Shown here piece by piece: positions 34,612 to 43,296 of a stretch of DNA of 64,000 bases (its first letter is position 1; the number at the start of each line of letters is the position of its first letter). The notes under the pieces were generated by a model, which had not been told where the DNA came from, ran no database searches, and saw only the letters and a list, made by a program, of their open reading frames with translations. Made by a program: the position numbers and the translations under genes. Source of the stretch: Mycolicibacterium frederiksbergense (GTDB taxonomy: Bacteria; Actinomycetota; Actinomycetes; Mycobacteriales; Mycobacteriaceae); contig NZ_JARXVE010000002.1 in assembly GCF_029893345.1 (NCBI RefSeq), forward strand, positions 62,001-126,000, written 5' to 3'.

Positions 34612-35739
34612 TCACTCCTTTCCGAGGTCCAGCAGTCGGCGGGCGATGATGTTGCGCTGTACTTCGGCGGTGCCGCCGTAAATGGTGGCCGCCCGCGAAT
34701 ACAGGAATTCGGTGCGCCAATCGGAGTCTTCGAGCTCGATGACACCGGGGAGTAGATTGCGCGCGGTGTCGTAGAGCAGCTGCTCGGCATTGGCCAGCAG
34801 CACCTTGTCGATCGAGGTGTCCGGCCCCAGCTTGTGGCCTTCGGCCAGCCGGTGCTGGGTGGCCACCGATCGACAGCGCAGTGTGTGCAGGGCCAGGTAG
34901 ACCTCGCCCAGGTCCGAATCCACCACCTGCCCTTGTCGTTTGACCGCTTCGATCAGCGCGTCGAACCGGGAGTGCAGGTAGGCGATGCGCTGCCAGAAGC
35001 AGGTCGAGCGTTCATAGGGCAGCAGATCCATCGCCAGCTGCCAGCCATCGCCGGGCTTGCCCAGCATCCGGCTTGAGTCGACCACCACGTCGTCGAAATA
35101 CACCTCGCAGAACTCGTCGACGTCATGCATGGTCTGCAGCGGCCGCACGGTGATGCCCGGGGTGTCGACATCGACGAAGAACGCGGTGATCGCCTGGTGA
35201 TTGGGGGTGTCCGCATCGCCGGTGCGGGTGAGCAGGATGCACCGGTGCGAGTACTGGGCGAAACTGGTCCAGACCTTCTGGCCATTAATGATGTAGCGGT
35301 CACCCTCCGCGTCCTTTACGGCGCGGGTGGTCAGCGAGGCCAGGTCACTGCCCGAGCCCGGCTCGGAAAACCCTTGGCACCACTGCTCTTCGCCGGACAG
35401 CAGTTTCGGCACCATCTCGGCGGCCAGTTCCTTGGGCGCGTAGTCGATCATCGTCGGCGCCAGCACTTCCAGCATCGAATAAGGACCGGGTTCGGCCAAC
35501 CTGCGGCCCACCACCTCTTCGCCGACGATGGCCCGCAGCATTGCCGGACCGCCCAGTCCGCCGGCATGCTCGGGCCAGCCGTAGCGGCTCCAGCCGCCCT
35601 CGTACAGTGCCTTCTGCACCCGGGCGAACTGGCGCATGTGACCTTGCAGCGAGTGATCCTCCGGCGGGGTCAGGTCATTCTCGGCGAGCCAATCCTGCAG
35701 CGCCGTGCGGAAAGTCGCGGGTTCGAACAGGTCGCTCAT
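34612..35739 (-). CDS. acyl-CoA dehydrogenase, long subunit
   Basis: 375-residue acyl-CoA dehydrogenase. FAD/substrate motif CQGFSEPGSGSDLASL near residues 135-150, KVWTSFAQYSHRC, and C-terminal YGGTAEVQRNIIARRLL. ATG 35739 overlaps the stop of the SnoaL-like gene by 4 nt; the longer frame to 35934 is antisense-like composition inside that gene. Partner of the short subunit at 33810. Confidence 0.92.
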   Translation of the reverse strand: MSDLFEPATFRTALQDWLAENDLTPPEDHSLQGHMRQFARVQKALYEGGWSRYGWPEHAGGLGGPAMLRAIVGEEVVGRRLAEPGPYSMLEVLAPTMIDYAPKELAAEMVPKLLSGEEQWCQGFSEPGSGSDLASLTTRAVKDAEGDRYIINGQKVWTSFAQYSHRCILLTRTGDADTPNHQAITAFFVDVDTPGITVRPLQTMHDVDEFCEVYFDDVVVDSSRMLGKPGDGWQLAMDLLPYERSTCFWQRIAYLHSRFDALIEAVKRQGQVVDSDLGEVYLALHTLRCRSVATQHRLAEGHKLGPDTSIDKVLLANAEQLLYDTARNLLPGVIELEDSDWRTEFLYSRAATIYGGTAEVQRNIIARRLLDLGKE

Positions 35740-36212
35740 CGGGCTTCCGGAGCCGCTGGGTCGACATCGGCAGAAGGTCTGCCGATCGCGTGTGGCCGGC
35801 CGTGGTCGTGATCGCCGCTGCGCCGGATGAAGGTCATCGCACGGGTTTTCAGCCGCCAGCCCTGCGCGGTGCGCACGTAGGTGTCGCGGTAGTAGCCGAT
35901 GCGCATGTCGTGCTTGGAGTGCTCGATGAAGCACAGCGGCTGGGTGCCGGATGCGGAATCGCGGGTGTCGTCGTCGAACTCGATCAGGGCGGTGCCGGTC
36001 ATGAACAGGCCCTTGGGGGCGGCGTCCACCAGCACCGGGAAGCGACTGAGCGGGTAGGTTTCGCCGAATGCGCTATACGTGCCATCGGGGGTGAAAACGC
36101 TGATCAGCCCGTCGATGTCGCCCTGGGTGATGGTCACCGCGTACTTGGCCAGGACTTGCTGGATCTCGACCAGGTCCTCGGTTCGGGTGGGGGAGTCAGT
36201 TGGCTGAGTCAT
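35736..36212 (-). CDS. SnoaL-like / NTF2-fold protein
   Basis: 158-residue protein with the SnoaL-like fold signatures: EIQQVLAKYAVTITQGDIDGLISVFTPDGTY near the N-terminus, and RDTYVRTAQGWRLKTRAM toward the end. Family members are small isomerases, dehydratases or the beta-subunit-like partners of ring-hydroxylating oxygenases; the beta subunit role is attractive as the Rieske gene is in the same operon, but it is shorter than typical beta subunits. Overlaps the amidohydrolase by 17 nt and the dehydrogenase by 4 nt. Confidence 0.8.
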   Translation of the reverse strand: MTQPTDSPTRTEDLVEIQQVLAKYAVTITQGDIDGLISVFTPDGTYSAFGETYPLSRFPVLVDAAPKGLFMTGTALIEFDDDTRDSASGTQPLCFIEHSKHDMRIGYYRDTYVRTAQGWRLKTRAMTFIRRSGDHDHGRPHAIGRPSADVDPAAPEAR

Positions 36213-37449
36213 TGCGGAAGACCTTACCGCCTTTCATTACAAAGGTCACCTGTTGTGTAATGCGAATGTCCTCGAGGGGATTGCCCGGGACCGCGATGAT
36301 GTCGGCCAGCAGCCCTTCGGCCAGCCGGCCCCGGTCGGTGACGTTGATCAGATCGGCGGCGATGGTGGTGGCCGAACGGAGCACCGCGGCCGGGGGCATA
36401 CCCCACTCCACCAGGGTGACGAGTTCGTCGGCGTTCTTGCCGTGCGGGATGGCCGGCGCGTCGGTGCCGACAGCGATCTTGACCCCGGCCTTGTAGGCTG
36501 CCTTGATCGATGTCTCGGCCTTCGGAAACATCTCGGCAGCCTTGTCCTGCAACACCTTCGGCGACTTGGACACGTCCATGGCCTGAGCCAGCCGGCGGGT
36601 GGTGACCAGGAACCGGTCGTTGTCGACCAGCATCTGGATGGCCTCGTCATCCATCAGGAAGCCGTGCTCGATGCAGTCGATGCCACAGGCTACCGCGTGT
36701 TTGACCGCCTCGGCGCCGTGCGTGTGTGCGGCAACCCGCAGTCCGCGCCGGTGCGCCTCATCGACGATGGCCCGGAGTTCTTCGTCCGAATAGTGTTGTG
36801 CGCCAGCCTCTCCGGTCAGCGACATCACCCCACCGGAGCAGCACACCTTGATCAGCTGGGCCCCGTGCTTGATCTGGTAGCGCACCGCCTTGCGGATCTC
36901 GTCGACCCCATTGGCGATGCCTTCCTCGACGGTCAGCTCCAGCACGCCCGGCATGAACGCGGCGAACATGGTCGGGTCGAGATGGCCGCCGGTGGGGGTG
37001 ATCGCATGTCCGGCCGGGATGATGCGCGGTCCGTCGATCCAGCCCGCGTCGATGGCCTTGCCCAGCGCGACGTCGAGCAGATACCCGCCGGTCTTGACGA
37101 ACAACCCGAGGTTGCGCACCGTGGTGAACCCGGCGCGTAGGGTGCGCCGGGCATTACCCACCGCACGCAGCACCCGGGTCGGGGGATCGTCCTGCACCTG
37201 GGACAAGCCCGGGTTCTCGCCCCGGCCGCCCATCAGCAGATTGACCTCCATGTCCATCAGGCCGGGCAGCAGGATGGAGTCACCGAGATCGATGACCTCG
37301 GAATCGTCGGGAACCGAGCCTCCGACGGTGCTTGATTTGTCGGCTCCGCCGACGGCCACAATCCGGTCCTCATCGACATGGACAATGCCGGGACGAATGA
37401 TCGTCCCGGCATCGACGTCGACCAGACCCGCAGCTTTGAGGGTCAACAT
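36196..37449 (-). CDS. imidazolonepropionase-like amidohydrolase lacking the HxH motif
   Basis: 417-residue composite-domain amidohydrolase (N-terminal beta-sandwich, TIM barrel, ILLPGLMD junction). The first metal motif, normally DxHxH, reads MDMEVNL with Glu68 and Asn70. The later positions look normal: Lys in LIKVCCSGG, His in AAHTHG and CIEHG, Asp in GTDAP. It may bind a single metal, or none. ATG 37449; a longer frame to 37521 overlaps the small gene upstream. In operon with the Rieske oxygenase. Confidence 0.85.
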   Translation of the reverse strand: MLTLKAAGLVDVDAGTIIRPGIVHVDEDRIVAVGGADKSSTVGGSVPDDSEVIDLGDSILLPGLMDMEVNLLMGGRGENPGLSQVQDDPPTRVLRAVGNARRTLRAGFTTVRNLGLFVKTGGYLLDVALGKAIDAGWIDGPRIIPAGHAITPTGGHLDPTMFAAFMPGVLELTVEEGIANGVDEIRKAVRYQIKHGAQLIKVCCSGGVMSLTGEAGAQHYSDEELRAIVDEAHRRGLRVAAHTHGAEAVKHAVACGIDCIEHGFLMDDEAIQMLVDNDRFLVTTRRLAQAMDVSKSPKVLQDKAAEMFPKAETSIKAAYKAGVKIAVGTDAPAIPHGKNADELVTLVEWGMPPAAVLRSATTIAADLINVTDRGRLAEGLLADIIAVPGNPLEDIRITQQVTFVMKGGKVFRNDSAN

Positions 37450-37451
37450 GC

Positions 37452-37790
37452 TCAGACCACCGGCTCCCGGACGATCTCGACCCATGCGGCACCACTGTCG
37501 AGCACACGCGGCTGCTTCCATACCTCGACCGGGAAGCTCACCATGACCACGGACTGCATCAGGTGCATCAGGTTCTTGGCGTCCTCGGGCATGCCGTGCA
37601 GTGGGAAGCGGGCATCCAGGTAGACCATGACCTCTTCGAGCCGGGCCATGCCGACGTCGTAGAGGTCCTGCATCTCCTCCATGCTCGAGGCCAGCCGCTT
37701 GGCGTAGCGCTCCGGTTCGGTCGGCAGAATCCAGTCGCCGAATCGCTCCAGGTCTGCGAATTCGGCTGGCAGCTTCTTGTTTTCAGACAT
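37452..37790 (-). CDS. small conserved-looking protein of unknown function
   Basis: 112 residues, acidic and largely helical by eye (PTEPERYAKRLASSMEEM, then QDLYDVGMARLEEVMVYLDA), with no motif I recognise, no signal peptide and no membrane segment. Starts inside the end of the Rieske gene (8-nt overlap) and ends 2 nt before the amidohydrolase, so it is translated with them. Position suggests an accessory or assembly partner of the oxygenase, but this is only inference. Confidence 0.75.
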   Translation of the reverse strand: MSENKKLPAEFADLERFGDWILPTEPERYAKRLASSMEEMQDLYDVGMARLEEVMVYLDARFPLHGMPEDAKNLMHLMQSVVMVSFPVEVWKQPRVLDSGAAWVEIVREPVV

Positions 37791-39117
37791 GCGCGGCGTC
37801 TCTTTCGTTCTTGGTGGCGGCCCCGTTCGTGACGGCCTTCTCGGCTTGTTCCGCCTTGTAGGCGTCCACGTGCTTGTGCGCGGTGTGATGCAGGTGGCGC
37901 AGCAGGATCTCCTGGTCGCACAGCGGGAACTCGGTGACCGCCCGGGTGCCGATCTGGGTCTGGGTGGCCTCCAGGGTGTTGGCGTCCTGGAGCGCGTATT
38001 CCTTGAAGGTCACCGCGGCCAGCTCCTGGCTCAGACGCTGGCGGGTGTTCTTCGGCGGCACGAAATACAGGTTGGTCTCGAAGATGTGGCTGTCCACGCC
38101 GGTGGGCCAATAGTTGTAGGTCAGGTACCAGCCCGGAACCCACAGCAGCAGGGTGAAGTTCGGGAAGAACTCGAAGCTGTCCTGGCCCCACGTCTTCTGG
38201 CGCGCCGGGTTGACGGCCGGCGGCAGCTCGTCGGGCAGGATGCCCTTGATATCGGGACGGTCCCACGGACCGAACAGGCCGCTGTGCAGGATGCGCTCGA
38301 TCGGCTTGACCATGTTCAGGTCCTTCGGCGGGGACATGCCGCCCCAGGACGAGATCATCGAGTGATCGCCCTTGATGTCGTAGTGCAGCGCCTCGAATCC
38401 GACCTTGGCGAGCTTCTCGGCTTCCTCCTTGGTCGCCTGCTTCATGTGCAGGATTGGCGCGTGGTAGAACTCCACGAACGCGTCGATGAACAGCTTCCAG
38501 TTCGCCTTGATCTCGGCCTTGTAGCTGTAGACCTCGGTCATCTCGTGGAACGGGTAGCCCTCCAGTCCTTTGCCGAACTCGCCCATCGAGTCGACCAGCG
38601 GCTGGGCGTCATCGTCGAAGTTGACGAAGATGAAGCCTTGCCACACCTCGCAGCGGACCGGCTTGAGTGGGTAATCGGCCTTGTCCACATCGAAGAACTC
38701 GTCTTCCTGCTGGATGAAGGTCAGGTCGCCGTTGAGTGCATAGCGCCAGGCGTGGTACTTGCAGGTGAACTGGCGGCAGCTGCCCGAGACCTCCTCGCCC
38801 GGGTAGTCGTTCCAGACCAGCTTGTTGCCGCGGTGCCGGCACAGGTTGTAGAAGGCGCGAATCACGCCGTCCTTGTCCTTGTTGATGATGATCGACGTGC
38901 CCGCGCCCACCGACGGCATCTCCCGGGTGAAGTAGCTACCGGTCTTGGGCAGCCGCTCGACGCGCCCGACGTGCAACCAGGTCCTGCGGAAGATCGCCTG
39001 CTGCTCCAGTTTCCAGTGCTCGGGATCGATCGAATCGGTGTAGTCGACCGGGGCGGTGCCCAGTTCGGGCCAGTTCTCGGTCCAGCTGCCGACGGCCGGC
39101 TTGGGGAAGTGCGCCAT
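37783..39117 (-). CDS. Rieske-type ring-hydroxylating oxygenase, alpha subunit
   Basis: 444-residue non-haem iron oxygenase. Rieske [2Fe-2S] ligands Cys93-Arg-His95 and Cys119-Lys-Tyr-His122. Catalytic Fe site FIDAFVEFYHAPILH with His219 and His224, bridging Asp212 and a downstream QDANTLEA carboxylate. No typical beta subunit, ferredoxin or reductase gene is adjacent, though a SnoaL-like gene is in the operon. Acts on aromatic, steroid or terpenoid ring systems. ATG 39117. Second gene of the operon that begins at 39689. Confidence 0.92.
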   Translation of the reverse strand: MAHFPKPAVGSWTENWPELGTAPVDYTDSIDPEHWKLEQQAIFRRTWLHVGRVERLPKTGSYFTREMPSVGAGTSIIINKDKDGVIRAFYNLCRHRGNKLVWNDYPGEEVSGSCRQFTCKYHAWRYALNGDLTFIQQEDEFFDVDKADYPLKPVRCEVWQGFIFVNFDDDAQPLVDSMGEFGKGLEGYPFHEMTEVYSYKAEIKANWKLFIDAFVEFYHAPILHMKQATKEEAEKLAKVGFEALHYDIKGDHSMISSWGGMSPPKDLNMVKPIERILHSGLFGPWDRPDIKGILPDELPPAVNPARQKTWGQDSFEFFPNFTLLLWVPGWYLTYNYWPTGVDSHIFETNLYFVPPKNTRQRLSQELAAVTFKEYALQDANTLEATQTQIGTRAVTEFPLCDQEILLRHLHHTAHKHVDAYKAEQAEKAVTNGAATKNERDAAHV

Positions 39118-39158
39118 TGTCTACCTACCTACTTTCTCTTTCCAAGCCTTCTTCGGGC

Positions 39159-39689
39159 TCAGTGGCCGGATTCCGGCGCGATTCCAAAGGTGTTGTAAGC
39201 CATGGCCATCAGGCCGTAGCCACCAATGGTGAAGACCAGGTCCATGCGCTGACGCTCGGAGAGGTGTTCGCTCAGGGCGGCCCAGGTGCCGTCCGAGATC
39301 TCCGATTGCCCGTCGAGTTCGTCGACGGCGTCGAGCACGAGTTGATCGACCTGCGTGCAGGCGTCTCCGCCCGTGCTACTGGCGATCTGCTCGTCGGTGA
39401 GTCCTTCGGCCTTGCCGATGAATGCGTGGTGCGCCCACTCGTACTCGCACTTGCGGCGGTGGGCGATCCGCAGGATTGCCAACTCGCGCATCTGCGGTTC
39501 CAGTGTTGAACGGAACAGCAGATGATTGCTGAACCGCAGGAAAGCCTTGGTCAGTGCAGGGTGACGGGCCAGTGTCGACAGCGCGGTTCCCGCTCCCTCG
39601 GGGTTGAGCCGCTCCTCCGGGAGCATGACCGAGAGTGCTCGTCGCACGTCGTCGTCCCACTCCTCGGCGGGCAAGGGGGCCAAGCGCAC
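39159..39689 (-). CDS. carboxymuconolactone decarboxylase-family protein
   Basis: 176-residue AhpD/CMD-fold helical protein. Core MRELAILRIAHRRKCEYEWAHH-type helix (condensed) with a single Cys (KCEYEWAHH), i.e. not the CxxC peroxidase form. Function in this operon unknown; members occur widely beside oxygenases. GTG 39689 follows GAGAGGAGAA. First gene of the minus-strand operon 39689 to 33810, 43 nt downstream of palindrome site 5. Confidence 0.85.
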   Translation of the reverse strand: MRLAPLPAEEWDDDVRRALSVMLPEERLNPEGAGTALSTLARHPALTKAFLRFSNHLLFRSTLEPQMRELAILRIAHRRKCEYEWAHHAFIGKAEGLTDEQIASSTGGDACTQVDQLVLDAVDELDGQSEISDGTWAALSEHLSERQRMDLVFTIGGYGLMAMAYNTFGIAPESGH

Positions 39690-39731
39690 GGGGTGGTTCT
39701 CCTCTCGATCATCTCGCTAGCTCTCAAGGGC

Positions 39732-39746
39732 GAGAATCAGGTTCTC
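39732..39746. promoter_or_regulatory. GAGAA-N5-TTCTC palindrome (site 5)
   Basis: GAGAATCAGGTTCTC, perfect arms, in the 236-nt region between the divergent CMD/Rieske operon and the amidohydrolase/beta-oxidation operon, nearer the former. Confidence 0.65.
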
Positions 39747-39852
39747 ATTTCCGACTAAGAGATTTCCATCTTTTGTGTCGATGGTCAACCAGAACCTTCT
39801 GGGTTACGCGGCGACCTGGCTAAATCTGCTCGTCAACCGGCCTGGTGATTGA

Positions 39853-39891
39853 TTCTCGCTAGATGAGAAGCTAGTTTTCTCCTATAGAGAA
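39853..39891. promoter_or_regulatory. array of four alternating TTCTC/GAGAA half-sites
   Basis: TTCTC (39853-39857), GAGAA (39865-39869), TTCTC (39877-39881) and GAGAA (39887-39891) follow each other with gaps of 7, 7 and 5 nt, just before the amidohydrolase start at 39926. Spacing differs from the standard N5, so this could be a modified operator for the plus-strand operon. Confidence 0.45.
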
Positions 39892-39925
39892 CCAATGTGA
39901 TGGCCGGGTGGAACGGAGCGAGGCA

Positions 39926-41221
39926 GTGCACAAAGACGACATGATCTTGATCAGCGTCGATGACCACATCATCGAGCCGCCGAACATGTTCAAGAATCAC
40001 CTGCCGGCGAAGTATCGGGATGAGGCGCCGCGGTTGGTGCACAACCCGGATGGCAGTGATACCTGGCAGTTTCGTGACACGGTGATCCCGAATGTGGCTT
40101 TGAACGCGGTGGCAGGTCGGCCCAAGGAGGAGTACGGCCTGGAGCCTCAGGGGCTCGATGAGATCCGCAAGGGCTGCTATGACCCGGATGAGCGGGTCAA
40201 AGACATGAATGCCGGTGGGGTGCTGGCCACGATGAACTTCCCGTCGTTCCCGGGTTTTGCGGCGCGGTTGTTCGCCACCGAGGACGCCGAGTTTTCGTTG
40301 GCACTGGTGCGGGCCTACAACAATTGGCATATCGACGAGTGGTGCGGGTCGAACCCGGGGCGGTTCATCCCGATGGCGATACCGGCGATCTGGGACCCGC
40401 AACTGTGCGCTGATGAGGTTCGGCGGGTGTCGGCCAAGGGTGTGCATTCGTTGACGTTCACCGAGAACCCGTCGACGCTGGGGTATCCGTCATTCCATGA
40501 TCTGGAGTACTGGAGGCCGCTGTGGCAGGCGTTGGTTGATACCGACACGGTGATGAACGTGCACATCGGGTCGTCGGGCAAGCTGGCGATCACGGCACCG
40601 GATGCACCGATGGATGTGATGATCACGCTGCAGCCGATGAACATCGTGCAGGCGGCGGCGGATTTGTTGTGGTCGGCGCCGATCAAGGAATTCCCGACGC
40701 TCAAGATCGCGCTGTCGGAGGGCGGGACGGGGTGGATCCCGTACTTCCTGGACCGGGTGGATCGCACCTATGAGATGCATTCGACGTGGACGCATCAGGA
40801 CTTCGGCGGCAAGTTGCCCTCGGAGGTGTTCCGGGAGCACTTCATGACCTGTTTCATCTCCGATCCGATCGGGGTGAAGAACCGGCACGAGATCGGGGTG
40901 GACAACATCTGCTGGGAGATGGACTACCCGCACAGCGATTCGATGTGGCCCGGGGCGCCGGAAGAGTTGAGCGCGGTGTTCGACACCTATGCGGTGCCCG
41001 ATGCGGAGATCAACAAGATCACCCACGAAAACGCGATGCGGCTGTACCACTTCGATCCGTTCGCCCACATCCCTCGGGAGCAGGCCACCGTCGGTGCATT
41101 ACGAAAGGCCGCCGAGGGCCATGACGTTTCGATCCGCGCACTGAGCAACAAGGAGAAGACCGGCGTCAGTTTCGCCGACTTCCAGGCCAACGCCAAAGCC
41201 GTGGCCGGCACACGAGACTGA
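39926..41221 (+). CDS. amidohydrolase 2-family metal-dependent hydrolase
   Basis: 431-residue TIM-barrel amidohydrolase (PF04909). SVDDHIIEPPNMF at the N-terminus is the metal-binding start, MNVHIGSSG holds a metal His, and WEMDYPHSDSMWP the catalytic Asp. Related by family to 22932-24104. Reaction could be decarboxylation or C-C/amide hydrolysis of a ring acid. GTG 39926, preceded by GGAGCGAGG, gives the typical MHKDDMILISVDD start; GTG 39908 is possible. First gene of the operon to 46862. Confidence 0.88.
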   Translation: MHKDDMILISVDDHIIEPPNMFKNHLPAKYRDEAPRLVHNPDGSDTWQFRDTVIPNVALNAVAGRPKEEYGLEPQGLDEIRKGCYDPDERVKDMNAGGVLATMNFPSFPGFAARLFATEDAEFSLALVRAYNNWHIDEWCGSNPGRFIPMAIPAIWDPQLCADEVRRVSAKGVHSLTFTENPSTLGYPSFHDLEYWRPLWQALVDTDTVMNVHIGSSGKLAITAPDAPMDVMITLQPMNIVQAAADLLWSAPIKEFPTLKIALSEGGTGWIPYFLDRVDRTYEMHSTWTHQDFGGKLPSEVFREHFMTCFISDPIGVKNRHEIGVDNICWEMDYPHSDSMWPGAPEELSAVFDTYAVPDAEINKITHENAMRLYHFDPFAHIPREQATVGALRKAAEGHDVSIRALSNKEKTGVSFADFQANAKAVAGTRD

Positions 41222-41248
41222 ACGCCAAGAAAGACTAGGAGAGCACCA

Positions 41249-42439
41249 GTGTCGGGCGGTATGAACTTCGAGCTGACCGAGGACCAGCAGCTGATCCGCG
41301 CATCCATCGCAGAGCTGGCGGCCAAGTTCGATGACCACTATTGGATGACCAAGGACCAGGCCCACGAGTTCCCGCAGGAGTTCTACGACGCCATCGCCGG
41401 TGGTGGCTGGCTGGGAATGACCATTCCCGAGGAGTACGGCGGCCACGGCCTGGGCATCACCGAAGCCACCATCCTGGCCGAGGAGGTGGCCCGCTCCGGC
41501 GGGGCGATGAACGCGGCCAGCGCGATCCACATGTCGATCTTCGGCATGCAGCCGGTGGTGGTGTTCGGCTCCGAGGAGATGAAGAAGGCGACGCTGCCGC
41601 GGATCGTCAACGGTGACCTGCATGTGTGCTTCGGTGTCACCGAACCCGGTGCCGGACTGGATACTTCGCGCATCACCACGTTCGCCAAGCGTGACGGCGA
41701 GAGTTATGTGGTCAATGGCCGCAAGGTGTGGATCTCCAAAGCGCTTGAGTCCGAGAAGATCCTGCTACTCACCCGTACCGAGTCCCGCGAGGACGTGGAG
41801 AAGCGCGGGGCAAAGCCGACCGACGGTCTGACTTTGTTCCTGACCGACCTCGACCGCGATCACGTCGACATCCGGCCGATCAACAAGATGGGGCGCAACG
41901 CGGTCAGCTCCAACGAGTTGTTCATCGACGATTTGCGGGTCCCGGTCGAGCACCGGATCGGCGAGGAAGGCAAGGGGTTCAGCTACATCCTGCACGGGCT
42001 CAACCCCGAGCGGATGCTGATCGCCGCCGAGGCGCTCGGCATCGGCCGGGTGGCGCTGGACCGGGCCGTCAAGTACGCCAACGAGCGGGTGGTGTTCGAC
42101 CGGCCGATCGGGATGAACCAGGGCATCCAGTTCCCGTTGGCCGACTCGCTGGCCCGACTCGACGCCGCCGAGCTGATCCTGCGCAAGGCCACCTGGCTCT
42201 ACGACAACGGCAAGCCGTGCGGCCGTGAGGCCAACATGGCCAAATACCTGTGCGCCGACGCGGGATTTGCTGCCGCCGACCGGGCTTTGCAGACGCACGG
42301 CGGGATGGGCTACTCCGAGGAATACAACATCTCCCGGTTCTTCCGGGAGTCCCGTCTGATGAAGATCGCACCGGTGAGCCAGGAGATGATCCTGAACTTC
42401 CTCGCCGCAAACGTTCTCGGCCTGCCCAAGAGCTACTGA
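41249..42439 (+). CDS. acyl-CoA dehydrogenase
   Basis: 396-residue full-length acyl-CoA dehydrogenase. MNFELTEDQQLIRASIAELA helix, GVTEPGAGLDTSRITT FAD/substrate motif, KVWISKALESEK, GFSYILHGLNPERM region with the ER typical of the catalytic segment, and LQTHGGMGYSEEYNISRFFRE. GTG 41249 follows AGGAGAG. Second gene of the plus-strand operon; would supply the first beta-oxidation step for the acyl chain handled by the thiolase and CoA-transferase downstream. Confidence 0.93.
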   Translation: MSGGMNFELTEDQQLIRASIAELAAKFDDHYWMTKDQAHEFPQEFYDAIAGGGWLGMTIPEEYGGHGLGITEATILAEEVARSGGAMNAASAIHMSIFGMQPVVVFGSEEMKKATLPRIVNGDLHVCFGVTEPGAGLDTSRITTFAKRDGESYVVNGRKVWISKALESEKILLLTRTESREDVEKRGAKPTDGLTLFLTDLDRDHVDIRPINKMGRNAVSSNELFIDDLRVPVEHRIGEEGKGFSYILHGLNPERMLIAAEALGIGRVALDRAVKYANERVVFDRPIGMNQGIQFPLADSLARLDAAELILRKATWLYDNGKPCGREANMAKYLCADAGFAAADRALQTHGGMGYSEEYNISRFFRESRLMKIAPVSQEMILNFLAANVLGLPKSY

Positions 42440-42455
42440 GGAGATTTCCAGATCA

Positions 42456-43265
42456 ATGAGGACCTATTTCGACCTGACCGGGCGTTCGGCGCTGGTGACC
42501 GGGGCCGGTGCCGGGATCGGCGCGGCGGTGGCCGAGGCACTGGCCGCCGCCGGCGCCGCGGTGTTGGTCACCGATATCAGCGGTGATGCCGCGGCCGCGG
42601 TCGCGGACCGGATCAACACCGCCGCGGGCGGCGAATCCAGCACTGCCGGAGGCGGCGAATCCAGCACTGCCGCGGGCGGTAAGGCCGACAGCGCCGCACT
42701 GGATGTCAGCGACCGTGACGCCGCGGTGGCGGCCGCGGCGCAGGCAGCCGCGCTCGGCGGGGGAAATCTGCACATCGTGGTCAACAATGCCGGTGTCACC
42801 TCGCCGGCGATGTTCCCGAAGCTGACCGATGAGACATTCCGGGTCACGTTCGACATCCACGTGATGGGCACCTTCCACGTCACCCAGGCCGCACTGCCGC
42901 ATATCCCCACCGACGGGACCGGACGCATCATCAACGTCACCTCGTCGGCCGGGATCACCGGCACCCTGGGCCAGGTGAACTACTCGGCGGCCAAGGCCGG
43001 CCTGATCGGATTCACCAAGTCGCTGGCGCGTGAGCTGGCCGCCAAGAACATCATGGTCAATGCCCTGGCGCCGCTGGCCGCGACGCCGATGACCGAGACC
43101 ATCCGCACCAACGAGAAATTCGCAGCCAACATGATGAACCGCATTCCGCTGAAACGCTGGGCCGAGGCCGACGAGGTCGCGGGCGCGTTTGTCTTCCTGG
43201 CCTCCGATGCCGCCTCCTACATCACCGGGCAGGTGCTGCCGGTCGACGGCGGCATGGTTATGTGA
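42456..43265 (+). CDS. SDR with internal in-frame duplication
   Basis: 269-residue classical SDR. TGAGAGIG cofactor loop, ITSSAG-like NVTSSAG and YSAAK active site, C-terminal VLPVDGGMVM. Between the second beta-alpha unit and the NNAG strand it carries an extra Gly/Ser-rich stretch, GGESSTAGGGESSTAAGG, from a 24-bp tandem repeat (42621-42668). Other SDRs lack this stretch. Otherwise all catalytic elements are intact. ATG 42456 follows TGAGGAGA. Overall about 20 residues longer than usual. Confidence 0.9.
   Translation: MRTYFDLTGRSALVTGAGAGIGAAVAEALAAAGAAVLVTDISGDAAAAVADRINTAAGGESSTAGGGESSTAAGGKADSAALDVSDRDAAVAAAAQAAALGGGNLHIVVNNAGVTSPAMFPKLTDETFRVTFDIHVMGTFHVTQAALPHIPTDGTGRIINVTSSAGITGTLGQVNYSAAKAGLIGFTKSLARELAAKNIMVNALAPLAATPMTETIRTNEKFAANMMNRIPLKRWAEADEVAGAFVFLASDAASYITGQVLPVDGGMVM
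42621..42668 (+). repeat. 24-bp in-frame tandem repeat, two copies
   Basis: Copy 1 at 42621-42644 and copy 2 at 42645-42668, differing at two positions, followed by a partial third unit (GCCGCGGGCGG). Encodes a repeated eight-residue Gly/Ser/Glu unit inside the SDR. Slippage-type expansion likely. Confidence 0.85.
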
Positions 43266-43296
43266 CTTCGTGAGCGAGTTTACGAGCGAACCACGG

